From Halomonas sp. (GTDB lineage Bacteria; Pseudomonadota; Gammaproteobacteria; Pseudomonadales; Halomonadaceae): a DNA stretch of 62,055 nt. The position numbers and the translations under genes are program-made. Positions 35,512-43,797 of this stretch are shown here, piece by piece. How positions within the stretch are numbered: the stretch's first letter is position 1; each line of letters opens with the position of its first letter. The notes beneath the pieces were generated by a model. The model was given only the letters and a program-made list of their open reading frames with translations. It had not been told where the DNA came from and did no database searches. The stretch covers positions 1-62,055 of the forward strand of contig NZ_JAFIFK010000030.1 of assembly GCF_020832045.1 (NCBI RefSeq), written 5' to 3'.

Positions 35512-35904
35512 ATGATGTCCAAGGAATTTCTCAAGAAACTCGGCATTGTCGGTATCACGTTTGGTCTGAGCGCTAGCCCGCTGGCCTTCGCCGATTTCCA
35601 TGACGAAGAGGACGACCAGCAGGGTGCGGTTCCCGAGCAGACCGCTCCGGGTGCTGAAGCTGGTGCAGGTGCCGATATGGGCGCTGGTGAAGGCGAAGCA
35701 GGTGCTGATGCAGACGCTGGATTTGGTGCAGACCAAGCTGGTGAAGCCGGTGCAGATACCGGTGTTGGCGCTGGCGCCGGTGCTGAAGGCGATACCGGGT
35801 TCGATGCCGACGATGAGTGGGATGACGACACCACTGATGAGTGGGAAGAAGAGAACGAAGAGGAAGAATGGGAAGAGGATGCAGATGACGACCAGGATTG
35901 GTAA
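35512..35904 (+). CDS. Acidic secreted repeat protein 1
   Basis: A 130-residue protein of no family known to me. Residues 1-27 (MMSKEFLKKLGIVGITFGL then SASPLAFA) form a clear signal peptide. The mature part starts DFHDEED, passes through an Ala/Gly/Asp/Glu low-complexity region with repeats like AGADAGAG, and ends in a Trp/Glu/Asp block (DEWDDD, DEWEEENEEEEWEED) and DDDQDW. The predicted charge is extremely negative. GGAGG stands eight bases before the first ATG; a second ATG follows at once. Its paralog is 438 bases downstream with the same signal peptide and end. Possible roles are divalent cation binding or a surface coat; both are inference. Confidence 0.8.
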   Translation: MMSKEFLKKLGIVGITFGLSASPLAFADFHDEEDDQQGAVPEQTAPGAEAGAGADMGAGEGEAGADADAGFGADQAGEAGADTGVGAGAGAEGDTGFDADDEWDDDTTDEWEEENEEEEWEEDADDDQDW

Positions 35905-35984
35905 AGCCTGATGTCCAGGGATGGACGGTCGCTATCAAGGATGATGGCGACGTTATCTGAAGGTTGAAATCTCAACCTCCTCGA

Positions 35985-36014
35985 AACGCCCCCGGCACTG
36001 CTGGGGGCGTTTTT
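35985..36014 (+). terminator. Rho-independent terminator of acidic protein gene 1
   Basis: AACGCCCCC (35985-35993) pairs with GGGGGCGTT (36003-36011), followed by TTTT. Confidence 0.9.
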
Positions 36015-36084
36015 GCTTTTCTGTCCATCGGGCCTGCCTCACCCCTTATCCTGCCTCACCCCTTTATTAGAAATACTGAGAGGT

Positions 36085-36134
36085 GGCCTGCTGCTAAGTT
36101 GCCCTGACATGATCATTCAGGACTCATGTGACAT
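36085..36134 (+). promoter_or_regulatory. Conserved upstream element 2 (candidate activator site)
   Basis: GGCCTGCT (36085-36092) and GACTCATGTGACAT (36121-36134) match the element before gene 1. ATGTGACAT is palindromic apart from its centre. It lies 113 bases before the -24 GG. Confidence 0.55.
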
Positions 36135-36232
36135 TTCACTCCACTTTTTCAGCGGAGAATTATTTATTTGGTCAACTCGTTTTTTCTTTATCTAGTTGAT
36201 TTATAATGATTTTTATTCTTTTGTGCTGAAGT

Positions 36233-36248
36233 TGGCCCAGGCTTCGCA
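36233..36248 (+). promoter_or_regulatory. Sigma-54-type promoter of acidic protein gene 2
   Basis: TGGCCCAGGCTTCGCA keeps GG and GC ten bases apart. It is preceded by the AT-rich stretch and aligns with the gene 1 promoter (both begin TTGGCCC and end GCAACT). Start of transcription near 36259, leader about 83 bases. Confidence 0.6.
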
Positions 36249-36341
36249 ACTACAGACTGGTGATCGAAGTCACCAGCAAAACAGATTTCGATTCGATTTT
36301 TTATCTCAGGAAAGCGTTCAAACTTCGCTGGAGGTACGAAC

Positions 36342-36671
36342 ATGATGTCCAAGGAATTCCTCAAGAAGCTCGGTATTGTCGGTATCACTTTTGGCTTGAG
36401 CGCTAGCCCGCTTGTAATGGCCGGTTATCACGACGAAGAGCAAGAGGGGCAGGATACATTTCCGGAAGAAACCGCTCCGGAAACCAGCGGCCAAGCTCCC
36501 GTGATTGATGGCATCGAGTACGAGAACGAAGAGGAAGAGTGGGAAACCGCTGACGACGAGTGGGAAACCGAAGACGAAGAGGAAGAGTGGGAAACCGCTG
36601 ACGACGAGTGGGAAACCGAAGATGAAGAGGAAGAGTGGGAAACCGACGAAGACGATGACCAGGATTGGTAA
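36342..36671 (+). CDS. Acidic secreted repeat protein 2
   Basis: A 109-residue paralog of the protein at 35512. The signal peptide is identical through SASPL and then reads VMA. The mature part opens GYHDEEQEGQDTFPEE and continues into a 16-residue repeat, EEEEWETADDEWETED, present two and a half times, then DEDDDQDW. Nearly half the mature residues are Asp or Glu, and Trp recurs every few residues. GGAGG lies eight bases before the first ATG. The repeat is also near-perfect in DNA (36528-36647), showing recent expansion. Function unknown. Confidence 0.8.
   Translation: MMSKEFLKKLGIVGITFGLSASPLVMAGYHDEEQEGQDTFPEETAPETSGQAPVIDGIEYENEEEEWETADDEWETEDEEEEWETADDEWETEDEEEEWETDEDDDQDW
36528..36647 (+). 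repeat. 48-bp tandem repeat inside acidic protein gene 2
   Basis: Unit 36528-36575 is followed by 36576-36623 with one base change (GAC to GAT at the end) and a half unit 36624-36647. The unit encodes 16 residues with two Trp. Silent positions are also conserved. Confidence 0.9.
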
Positions 36672-36696
36672 TCGCTTGACCGGGTAATCCCCTCTC

Positions 36697-36730
36697 ATCG
36701 CCCCTGGCTTCCGCCGGGGGCGATTCATTT
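36697..36730 (+). terminator. Terminator of acidic protein gene 2
   Basis: ATCGCCCCTGGC (36697-36708) pairs with GCCGGGGGCGAT (36713-36724) with one G-T pair, followed by a weak T-rich tail. Confidence 0.7.
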
Positions 36731-36750
36731 GTGCTCAGGAAAGCTAGTGC

Positions 36751-38136
36751 TCAGATCCAGCCCAGCCACTCCCACCATAAATAGTTCAAAGGCCACAAGA
36801 GCAGCACGCTCAGCGCCGCCGTGACCAGGCACAGCCTGGCGGTTTCACGCAATGAGATGCGTGCCGCGAGGATGCCAACGATCAATGGCGGCGCCTGATA
36901 GGGCAATAGTACCGTGGAAAAGCCGACTACCTGCGTCATGTAGACGGCCTCGGGAGACCAGCCAGTGATATTGGCCAGCCCCGGGGCCATGGGTGTGAGT
37001 ATGGCCGGGATGCCCGGTAGCGTAACCAGAGTGCCCAGCACCATGGCAAGTCCAGAAAGCATGCCAAATACAGCCGCATCGGTCGCTTCGCGCAGGGGGA
37101 GCACCGAGAGTAAACCGCCAGCCACCCGTTCGCCGAGACCGCTATGAAAGGCCAGGGCACCGAGGCTGACGATTCCTGCAACGTAAAGAAAGGAGTCGAA
37201 GCTGATCGACTGAAGGGGGTTGGCACCCATCAACCGACTGCCGGGGAACAGACAGATCAGCGCTACCAGCATGCCGATCCAGGCCGGGGAGATACCGTGC
37301 CAGGCATCGCTCATCCACAGTAGAACCGCCACCGATAGCAACGCCCCCAGGCCGAGTTCCGGCCGTGAAAGAGGTGAGGTCTCTACCTGCGTGCCGTTCT
37401 GCCTCGGAGCGTCAGCGGGGTAGAGCCACAGCATCACCGCAATGAGCAGCAGTGTCTTGAGCACTCCCAACACCGGGAAATGCAACAAAAGATATTCGCT
37501 GTAGTTGGGTGGGGTACCCAAGACCGCTTCGGCGGCTCCCATCAGCACGTTGTTGGGAACGTTGGCGGGCAAGATGGCATAGGTGGGCAGAAACGTACCC
37601 ATCATCCCTCCCAAGATGAGCCCGGTTCGCCCCTTTTCGCCAGGCTCATAGCCCAGGTGATCGGCCAGGGTGGTCAGGATCGGCACCATCAGCAGGATGC
37701 GCCCCATGCCGGAAGGCATGAAAAATGCCATGGCCAGCCCCAGCAGAATCACTCCGATCAAGGCACGGCGATACGAGCCCTCCAGCCATGGCCCTACGCC
37801 TTGGGCCAGGCTGGTGCCGAGCCCCGTGTACTGAATGGCTGCTCCGATAATCAAGCCGGAAAAGACCAGCCAGGTCGCTGCCGACCCGAAGCCGGCGAAG
37901 ACGATATCCGGTGATGCCACACCGGCTACGGTGCACAAGGTGAAGAAAATCAGCGCCGTCAGCCATTGAGGTAACCAGCCAGTCGCCCATAGCCCGATGC
38001 ACAACCCGATCACTGCGCCCGCCTTTGTTAGCGTTGGCGCCTCGGGGCCCATCAGCAAAAACAGGGTCACCATCACCGTAGCGGCGAGAGAAAACCATTG
38101 GCGAGGCGTGGGCAATGACTTGGCGGCGGCAGGCAT
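36751..38136 (-). CDS. SLC13/DASS family anion transporter
   Basis: A 461-residue inner-membrane protein with about eleven helices. It carries conserved features of the divalent anion:sodium symporter family, including PSGMGRILLMVPIL near the first re-entrant loop and LVTLPGIPAILTPMAPGLA near the second. The family SNT motifs are replaced by PSG and LPG, so cation or substrate coupling may differ. Family substrates are dicarboxylates, citrate or sulphate. The ATG at 38136 has GGAG upstream; the longer frame to 38196 adds a hydrophilic tail without a site. It is divergent from the DcaP porin, which suggests a shared substrate. Confidence 0.8.
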   Translation of the reverse strand: MPAAAKSLPTPRQWFSLAATVMVTLFLLMGPEAPTLTKAGAVIGLCIGLWATGWLPQWLTALIFFTLCTVAGVASPDIVFAGFGSAATWLVFSGLIIGAAIQYTGLGTSLAQGVGPWLEGSYRRALIGVILLGLAMAFFMPSGMGRILLMVPILTTLADHLGYEPGEKGRTGLILGGMMGTFLPTYAILPANVPNNVLMGAAEAVLGTPPNYSEYLLLHFPVLGVLKTLLLIAVMLWLYPADAPRQNGTQVETSPLSRPELGLGALLSVAVLLWMSDAWHGISPAWIGMLVALICLFPGSRLMGANPLQSISFDSFLYVAGIVSLGALAFHSGLGERVAGGLLSVLPLREATDAAVFGMLSGLAMVLGTLVTLPGIPAILTPMAPGLANITGWSPEAVYMTQVVGFSTVLLPYQAPPLIVGILAARISLRETARLCLVTAALSVLLLWPLNYLWWEWLGWI

Positions 38137-38399
38137 GCGAGCTCCGGGCGAGGTCGTGGCCGGAGAGTTTAGCAGGCGAAGGGTCTGGGCCGCCAAGCAG
38201 GGGACCTTGGCCGTTCTCTTGAGACTTAAGTATTACGATTATGTTTCAGTATTGTTATCAACGGTAGAGAAACTTAAGGTCCCCATGCTGCTGTATGGCC
38301 AATCTCCTACAAGAAAAATGGGATATGTCATACGTCAGGCGCAGCTATTACAACGAGTGCCTCTCTGAGCAAGGCACCTACAACAAAGGAACAGAGCGC

Positions 38400-39527
38400 G
38401 TGAGACAACATAATAAACTCAAGACAGCTTCGGTCATTTCCGCCTCGGCATTGGCGCTGGCAGTTTCGGCTGCATCGCATGCTTTCGAGATACAGGCAGG
38501 TGATACCACCGCAAATATTTACGGTTTCGCCAAGCTCGATCTGATCTATGACGTGGATGACGATCTGGGCAATGCGGTCAATCGCAATGCCATTCGTTTG
38601 GACGGCGAGCCGGGCTCCGATGGTCACACCACCATGCACGCCAACCAGAGCCGCTTTGGTATTCGTACTTCCACCCCATCAGGTGGTAGCAACCTGAACA
38701 CCATGATCGAAGGGGACTTCTACGGTGGCGGCGGTGGGCAGTTCCGTCTGCGTCATGCTTACGGTGAGTGGAACGGCATCCTGGCCGGACAGACCTCAAC
38801 CAACTTCGGCGGTTTCCTGGGTATGACGCCGACCATCGACTTCAACGGCCAGCCGGGTCAGGCCAACGTGGGCCGTCAGGCCCAGCTGCGCTATACCGTC
38901 GATGGCTTCTCAGTGGCTCTGGAGGATCCGTCATCGATTGGCGGTAACCTGCCAAATGGCAAGAGCCGACTGCCGGACCTGACCCTGCGCTACCAGCACA
39001 GCGCCGGTGATTTCAACATGGCGGCCTCTGGCATGCTGCGTCAGGTTGAATACTATGATGTAGCAGATGACAGCGACCGTAGCAGTACCGGCTGGGGCAT
39101 CAACCTCGAGGCCAGCGCCAAGGTAGCGCCCACCGTCACGCTGCGCGGCGCCATCACCCATGGCGATGGCATCGGAGGTTATCTGTACCTGAACCCTCAG
39201 GCCACGCCCGGATACATCGATGCCGATGGCTCGGTGGAAACCTACAAGGCGACTGGCGGCTCCGCGGGTATCAGCGTGGCGGCGGGGCAGGGCAACGTCA
39301 ATCTTGCCTACGGTATCTCACGAGTCGATCTTGACGATGCCGTCGAGGCTGGCGCCTTGCCGGAAACGGCTAATGAGCGCTTCGAGGGTGTTTTCCTCAA
39401 CTACATCTGGTCGCCGATCCGTAACGTCAGCTACGGCATCGAGGCGGGCTACCACAGCCGCAAGCAAGCCAATGGCGATAGCGGCGATGCCGTACGCCTG
39501 CAAGGCATGGTGATGTACACCTTCTGA
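38400..39527 (+). CDS. DcaP-type outer membrane porin
   Basis: A 375-residue outer-membrane protein. A GTG at 38400 with AAGGA upstream opens a signal peptide (KTASVISASALALAVSAASHA); the earlier in-frame start at 38295 would bury it. NIYGFAKLDLIYDVDDDLG and SRFGIRTSTPSGG resemble DcaP, which forms trimers and passes dicarboxylates and phthalates. The rest alternates short beta-strand patterns and ends in Phe (VMYTF), as porins do. Its divergent neighbour is an SLC13 transporter, so the pair may import the same carboxylates. Confidence 0.85.
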   Translation: MRQHNKLKTASVISASALALAVSAASHAFEIQAGDTTANIYGFAKLDLIYDVDDDLGNAVNRNAIRLDGEPGSDGHTTMHANQSRFGIRTSTPSGGSNLNTMIEGDFYGGGGGQFRLRHAYGEWNGILAGQTSTNFGGFLGMTPTIDFNGQPGQANVGRQAQLRYTVDGFSVALEDPSSIGGNLPNGKSRLPDLTLRYQHSAGDFNMAASGMLRQVEYYDVADDSDRSSTGWGINLEASAKVAPTVTLRGAITHGDGIGGYLYLNPQATPGYIDADGSVETYKATGGSAGISVAAGQGNVNLAYGISRVDLDDAVEAGALPETANERFEGVFLNYIWSPIRNVSYGIEAGYHSRKQANGDSGDAVRLQGMVMYTF

Positions 39528-39597
39528 CCGTGCCTTACCCTGGCATACCAGGGGAAGATCCTTTCAGTTAAAGTACAAGCCGAACATTCGATCGCTT

Positions 39598-39629
39598 GGC
39601 CCCGGCGGGTAACCCGCTGGGGCCTTTTT
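39598..39629 (+). terminator. Rho-independent terminator of the porin gene
   Basis: GGCCCCGGCGGG and CCCGCTGGGGCC form a 12-bp stem with one G-T pair and a small loop, followed by five T residues. Confidence 0.92.
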
Positions 39630-39631
39630 GA

Positions 39632-39988
39632 TCATTTCCGGGAAAGGCGCTTGGAATTCGCGCTGCTACGCCGATGGTAGGGGGTCATGGCGCGCTTACC
39701 GGTGTCCCACCAGGGAGTACTGGTGTTGCCAAAGGCCATTTGCAGCATGGCTTTTTGAATCTCGAATCCCGTTTCCATACCGGCCTCGAGCTTCTCGGTG
39801 ACCATGCGCTGGTTTTCCTTGAGCATTCGGGCGCTGTTAGGCGGCTGGGTCTGCCAGAGATTGTTGCGCATGGCGATGGTGGCAAACGAGGTCGACCATA
39901 GCTCATAGGCCATGATGCCAAGTTTCCAAACATCCATCATTGCCACTGGAGTAAGGGGGATAAGAGGGTAGGGGGCCATATTTTTCAT
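39632..39988 (-). CDS. Small phasin-like protein of unknown function
   Basis: A 118-residue protein. The N-terminal part (PVAMMDVWKLGIMAYELWSTSFATIAMRNN) is an amphipathic helix rich in Met and Trp, and the middle has ARMLKENQRMVTEKLEAGMETGFEIQKAML. The pattern resembles short phasin-like proteins found in several proteobacteria; a role on polyhydroxyalkanoate granules or membranes is possible but unproven. The tail is basic (SSANSKRLSRK). I start at the ATG at 39988 with AAGGA upstream; the frame stays open to 40063 without a site. It faces the porin terminator. Confidence 0.6.
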   Translation of the reverse strand: MKNMAPYPLIPLTPVAMMDVWKLGIMAYELWSTSFATIAMRNNLWQTQPPNSARMLKENQRMVTEKLEAGMETGFEIQKAMLQMAFGNTSTPWWDTGKRAMTPYHRRSSANSKRLSRK

Positions 39989-40122
39989 GTCGTTCGTCCT
40001 TGTTCGCTGCTGTTGGAGCCAACGGGGAGTGTGAGGCCAAGCTTTGCTGCAACGCAATAACATGAGTGGTGCCGTGACAGAAAATAACTCTGGACAACCG
40101 AAAGGGAGGTTTGGGAGGCATG

Positions 40123-40147
40123 AAAAAAGCGGCCCGATGGGCCGCTT
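40123..40147 (-). terminator. Rho-independent terminator of fba
   Basis: AAGCGGCCC (40127-40135) pairs with GGGCCGCTT (40139-40147). On the minus strand it runs into six T residues. Confidence 0.92.
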
Positions 40148-40165
40148 GGTAGTAGCGAAGAAGGC

Positions 40166-41230
40166 TTACTTGACCTTCGGGTCCAGCTCGCCGCGGGCGT
40201 AGCGCTCGTACATTGCCTCGAGGCTGATCGGCTTGATGCGGCTGGCGTTGCCGGCGGTACCGAAGGCTTCATAGCGGGCGATACATATGTCGCGCATCGC
40301 CGTGATGGTTTCCTTGAAATACTTGCGCGGGTCGAATTCGCTGGGGTTGCTGGCCAGGAAGCGACGCACGGCGCCGGTCGAGGCCAGGCGCAGATCGGTG
40401 TCGATGTTGACCTTGCGCACACCGTGCTTGATGCCCTCGACGATCTCTTCGACAGGCACGCCGTAGGTCTCGGGAATCTCGCCGCCGAACTCGTTGATGA
40501 TGGCGAGCCACTCCTGAGGCACCGAGGAGGAGCCGTGCATCACCAGGTGGGTATCGGGGATGCGTGCGTGAATCTCCTTGATGCGTTGAATGGAGAGGGT
40601 ATCGCCGGTGGGCGGCTTGGTGAACTTGTAGGCGCCGTGACTGGTGCCGATGGCGATGGCCAGGGCGTCGACCTGGGTCGCCTTGACGAATTCTGCGGCC
40701 TCTTCGGGGTCGGTGAGCAGCTGGTCGTGAGACAGCACGCCCTCGGCGCCGATGCCGTCTTCCTCGCCGGCCATGCCGGTCTCCAGGCTGCCTAGGCAGC
40801 CGAGCTCGCCCTCTACCGAGACGCCGCAGGCGTGTGCCATCTCGACGGTGCGGCGCGTGACGTCGACGTTGTAGTCATAGTCCATCGGCGTCTTGCCGTC
40901 CTCGCCCAGGGAGCCGTCCATCATTACCGATGAGAAACCGAGCTGGATGGAGCGCTGGCACACCGCCGGCGAAGTGCCGTGGTCCTGGTGCATGACCACC
41001 GGGATGTGCGGGAACTCCTCCACCGCAGCCAGGATGAGGTGGCGAAGGAAGGGCGCGCCAGCGTACTTCCGCGCACCGGCTGAAGCCTGCACGATCACCG
41101 GAGAATCGGTGGCGTCGGCCGCTTCCATGATGGCGCGCATCTGCTCGAGGTTGTTGACGTTGAAGGCTGGAATGCCATAGCCGCGCTCGGCGGCGTGGTC
41201 CAGCATCTGACGCATGCTGATCAGTGCCAT
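40166..41230 (-). CDS. fba: Class II fructose-bisphosphate aldolase
   Basis: A 354-residue zinc aldolase that splits or forms fructose 1,6-bisphosphate. [20 protein letters not shown] opens the family. [11 protein letters not shown] carries zinc His and the catalytic Asp, [11 protein letters not shown] the Glu, [12 protein letters not shown] and [12 protein letters not shown] further His and phosphate loops, and KVNIDTDLR the C-terminal ligand. The length fits the Calvin-type class IIB group. The ATG at 41230 has AGGTGAG upstream. It follows pgk by 74 bases and ends the epd-pgk-fba unit. A class I enzyme is encoded at 44858. Confidence 0.95.
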   Translation of the reverse strand: MALISMRQMLDHAAERGYGIPAFNVNNLEQMRAIMEAADATDSPVIVQASAGARKYAGAPFLRHLILAAVEEFPHIPVVMHQDHGTSPAVCQRSIQLGFSSVMMDGSLGEDGKTPMDYDYNVDVTRRTVEMAHACGVSVEGELGCLGSLETGMAGEEDGIGAEGVLSHDQLLTDPEEAAEFVKATQVDALAIAIGTSHGAYKFTKPPTGDTLSIQRIKEIHARIPDTHLVMHGSSSVPQEWLAIINEFGGEIPETYGVPVEEIVEGIKHGVRKVNIDTDLRLASTGAVRRFLASNPSEFDPRKYFKETITAMRDICIARYEAFGTAGNASRIKPISLEAMYERYARGELDPKVK

Positions 41231-41304
41231 GAACTCACCTGTTCTCTCTTTGCAATGTGTCTGGGCAGGACGGGGCCGGCCGACCCGGGTCGACCGGCGG
41301 GATT

Positions 41305-42468
41305 TCAGCGTGCAGCATCTTCCAGTGCCTTCACCGCCGGGAGCGTCTTGCCTTCCACGTACTCGAGGAAAGCGCCGCCGCCGGTGGAGATATAGGAAAC
41401 CTTGTCCGCGATAGCATATTTGTCGATGGCGGCCAGGGTGTCGCCGCCACCGGCGATGGAAAAGCCGTGACTCTCGGCGATGGCCTTGGCCAGCGCCTCG
41501 GTGCCCTTGCCGAACTGGTCGATCTCGAACACGCCCACCGGGCCGTTCCACAAGATGGTGCCGGCGTCCTTGAGCAGGCCTGCGAGCCGTCCGGCGGTCT
41601 CAGGGCCGATGTCGAGGATCATCTCGTCGTCGCTTACCTGGTCGACGGGTTTGACCACGGCTTCGGCCGATTCTGAGAACTCGGTGGCCACCACCACGTC
41701 GGTGGGCAGCGGGATCTCGACCTTGGCCATGATGGCCTTGGCCTGTTCGACCAGGTCGGCTTCATGTAGCGACTTGCCGACGTTGTGGCCGGCGGCGGCA
41801 ATGAAGGTATTGGCGATGCCGCCACCGACGATCAGCTGGTCGCATTTATCGGAAAGTGAATTGAGCACTTCGAGCTTGGTCGAGACCTTGGAGCCACCGA
41901 CGATAGCGACCATCGGTCGCTTGGGATTGGCCAGTGCCTTCTCGAGGGCGTCTAGCTCGGCGGCCAGCAACGGCCCGGCACAGGCCTGCGGAGCGAAGCG
42001 TGCCACACCGTGTGTCGAGGCCTGGGCGCGATGAGCGGTGCCGAAGGCGTCCATGACGTAGATGTCGCACAGCTCGGCATACTGCTGGGCGAGGGTTTCA
42101 TCGTCCTTCTTCTCGCCGACGTTGAAGCGCACGTTTTCGAGTAGCACGACCTCGCCATCGGCAAGATCCTGAGCGGTGTCGAGGTAGTCCTCGACCAGCC
42201 TCACCGGTCTGCCGAGCAACTCGCCGAGGCACTCGGCTACCGGCGCCAGCGAGAACTCCTCGGCCGGCTCGCCCTCGGTCGGCCGCCCCAGGTGGCTCAT
42301 CAGCATGACCTTGGCGCCGGCCTCAGTGGCCGCCTTGAGGGTCGGCAGGCAGGCCCGCAGGCGGACATCGCTGGTCACCTTGCCGTGCTTGACGGGTACG
42401 TTCAGGTCCTCGCGAATCAGCACTCGCTTACCGCGAAGCTCGAGGTCGGTCATCTTGAGCACGTTCAT
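41305..42468 (-). CDS. pgk: Phosphoglycerate kinase
   Basis: A 387-residue glycolytic kinase that transfers phosphate from 1,3-bisphosphoglycerate to [18 protein letters not shown] and [14 protein letters not shown] are the substrate-binding N-domain motifs. [24 protein letters not shown] and GGGDTLAAI belong to the nucleotide-binding C-domain. Length matches E. coli (387). It lies 43 bases after epd. Confidence 0.97.
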   Translation of the reverse strand: MNVLKMTDLELRGKRVLIREDLNVPVKHGKVTSDVRLRACLPTLKAATEAGAKVMLMSHLGRPTEGEPAEEFSLAPVAECLGELLGRPVRLVEDYLDTAQDLADGEVVLLENVRFNVGEKKDDETLAQQYAELCDIYVMDAFGTAHRAQASTHGVARFAPQACAGPLLAAELDALEKALANPKRPMVAIVGGSKVSTKLEVLNSLSDKCDQLIVGGGIANTFIAAAGHNVGKSLHEADLVEQAKAIMAKVEIPLPTDVVVATEFSESAEAVVKPVDQVSDDEMILDIGPETAGRLAGLLKDAGTILWNGPVGVFEIDQFGKGTEALAKAIAESHGFSIAGGGDTLAAIDKYAIADKVSYISTGGGAFLEYVEGKTLPAVKALEDAAR

Positions 42469-42511
42469 CAGGCGTCTTCCTTTCCTTGGTTGAGGGAAAC
42501 CGAAGCCGGGG

Positions 42512-43552
42512 TCATCGGCTCGCCGCGGGCAGCGTCGCCAGGCGCTGGGCGACGTCGAGCATGCGGTTGGCGAAGCCCCACTCGTTATCGAACCAGCACA
42601 GCAGCTTGATCAGGCGCTTGCCTGCCACCCGGGTCTGAGTGGCGTCAACGATACCCGAGCGGGGATCGTGGTTGAAGTCGATCGAGGCCATGGGCTCCTC
42701 GGTATAGCCGAGCAGGCCGGCCAGGCGCCCGTTGCTTGCCTCGCGGAGCAGAGCGTTGACCTCGTCGGCCGTGGTGTCGCGCCGTACGCAGATAGACAGA
42801 TCCATGACCGAAACGTTGATGGTCGGCACGCGCATGTGCAGACATTCGAAGCGACCGGCCAGGTGTGGCATCAGGCGATTGATGCCGCGGGCCAGGCTGG
42901 TGTCGACGGGTACGATGGAGTGCATGGCCGAGCGTGTCAGGCGCAGGTCCGTCTGGTGATAGGCATCGATCACCGGCTGATCGTTCATCGCCGAGTGCAC
43001 GGTGGTCGTCACGCCGTGCTCGATGCCCAGCGCCTGGTCGAGCACTGTGAGTACCGGCACCAGGCAGTTAGTGGTGCACGACGCTGCCGAGACGATGCGA
43101 TGCTCCGCGGCAAGTTCTCTGTCGTTGATGCCGCATACGATGGTGGCGTCGACGTCGCTTTCGGCAGGTTGGGAGAACAGCAGCCGCCCGGCGCCGGCAG
43201 CAAGATGCGCTTCGGCGGTGACGCGCTCCTTGAAGCTACCCGAGCACTCCAACACCAGGTCGATACCTAGCTCGCCCCAAGGCAGATGTGCGGGTTCGGG
43301 TTCGGTCAGAATCGTAATGGGGGAGCCATCGACGATCATCCGGCCTTCGGCTGTCTCCACCTGCCCGGGAAAACGACCGTGGGTGGTGTCATAACGGGTC
43401 AGGTAGGCGATGGTGGCCAGGTCGGAGAGTTCGTTGATGGCAACCACCTCAAGCGCCCCGGGGCCGGGCCGGTTCAGCTGCCGCTCAAGCAGCGCACGCA
43501 GCACGCACTGACCGATACGACCGTAACCATTGATGGCGATGCGCTGGGCCAT
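42512..43552 (-). CDS. epd: Erythrose-4-phosphate dehydrogenase
   Basis: A 346-residue GapA-like dehydrogenase that oxidises erythrose 4-phosphate to 4-phosphoerythronate for pyridoxal phosphate synthesis. The Rossmann motif INGYGRIGQ is at residues 8-16. SAASCTTNC gives catalytic Cys159, and [19 protein letters not shown] and [19 protein letters not shown] are Epd-like rather than GapA-like. The Epd/GapB split cannot be settled by eye, and the enzyme may also act on glyceraldehyde 3-phosphate. First gene of the epd-pgk-fba unit. Confidence 0.85.
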   Translation of the reverse strand: MAQRIAINGYGRIGQCVLRALLERQLNRPGPGALEVVAINELSDLATIAYLTRYDTTHGRFPGQVETAEGRMIVDGSPITILTEPEPAHLPWGELGIDLVLECSGSFKERVTAEAHLAAGAGRLLFSQPAESDVDATIVCGINDRELAAEHRIVSAASCTTNCLVPVLTVLDQALGIEHGVTTTVHSAMNDQPVIDAYHQTDLRLTRSAMHSIVPVDTSLARGINRLMPHLAGRFECLHMRVPTINVSVMDLSICVRRDTTADEVNALLREASNGRLAGLLGYTEEPMASIDFNHDPRSGIVDATQTRVAGKRLIKLLCWFDNEWGFANRMLDVAQRLATLPAASR

Positions 43553-43675
43553 GGACGCTGAGGACTCTCTAACCGACGGGAAGCGGCGATTCTAGCGTAT
43601 TTTCGACACATTTGCCCACGAGAGCTCAGGATGAGCTTGTGCCGTGAGGAGTGCTGAAAACCTGCGTTGTGGGCT

Positions 43676-43703
43676 CTTGAAAAAGATCGTGGTGACCCTA
43701 TAA
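43676..43703 (+). promoter_or_regulatory. Sigma-32 heat-shock promoter of the hsp20 pair
   Basis: CTTGAAA (43676-43682), a 13-base spacer and CCCTATAA (43696-43703) match the heat-shock consensus CTTGAAA-N11-16-CCCCATNT well. Transcription should start near 43709, leaving a leader of about 88 bases. Confidence 0.8.
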
Positions 43704-43712
43704 GAAGCAATA

Positions 43713-43759
43713 CGGCACCGCTACAGAAGTGCTTCGGTGCCGCGGTTCGGGTTGACCCG
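43713..43759 (+). ncRNA. Structured hsp20 leader, possible RNA thermometer
   Basis: The leader has CGGCACCG (43713-43720) paired with CGGTGCCG (43735-43742), then CGGGT/ACCCG (43748-43759). Small heat-shock genes often carry ROSE or fourU thermometers, but I see only weak pairing with the GGAGG at 43785-43789. Confidence 0.4.
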
Positions 43760-43797
43760 CAACATCCAAAAGCCTGATAGCGTAGGAGGTGTTCGTT

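Larger units (their letters stand above)
35905..36341 (+). other. Intergenic region between the two acidic protein genes
   Basis: 437 bases holding the terminator of gene 1 (35985-36014), the repeated upstream motif, an AT-rich stretch (about 36150-36230) and the promoter of gene 2. I see no ORF. Confidence 0.7.

Noticed and set aside
36528..36647. CRISPR-like repeat
   Set aside because: The units are directly adjacent with no spacers, lie in a reading frame and number only two and a half.
35512..36671. The acidic pair as RiPP (modified peptide) precursors
   Set aside because: Both have classical signal peptides, and no modification enzyme or peptidase-transporter gene lies nearby. Secreted acidic proteins fit better.
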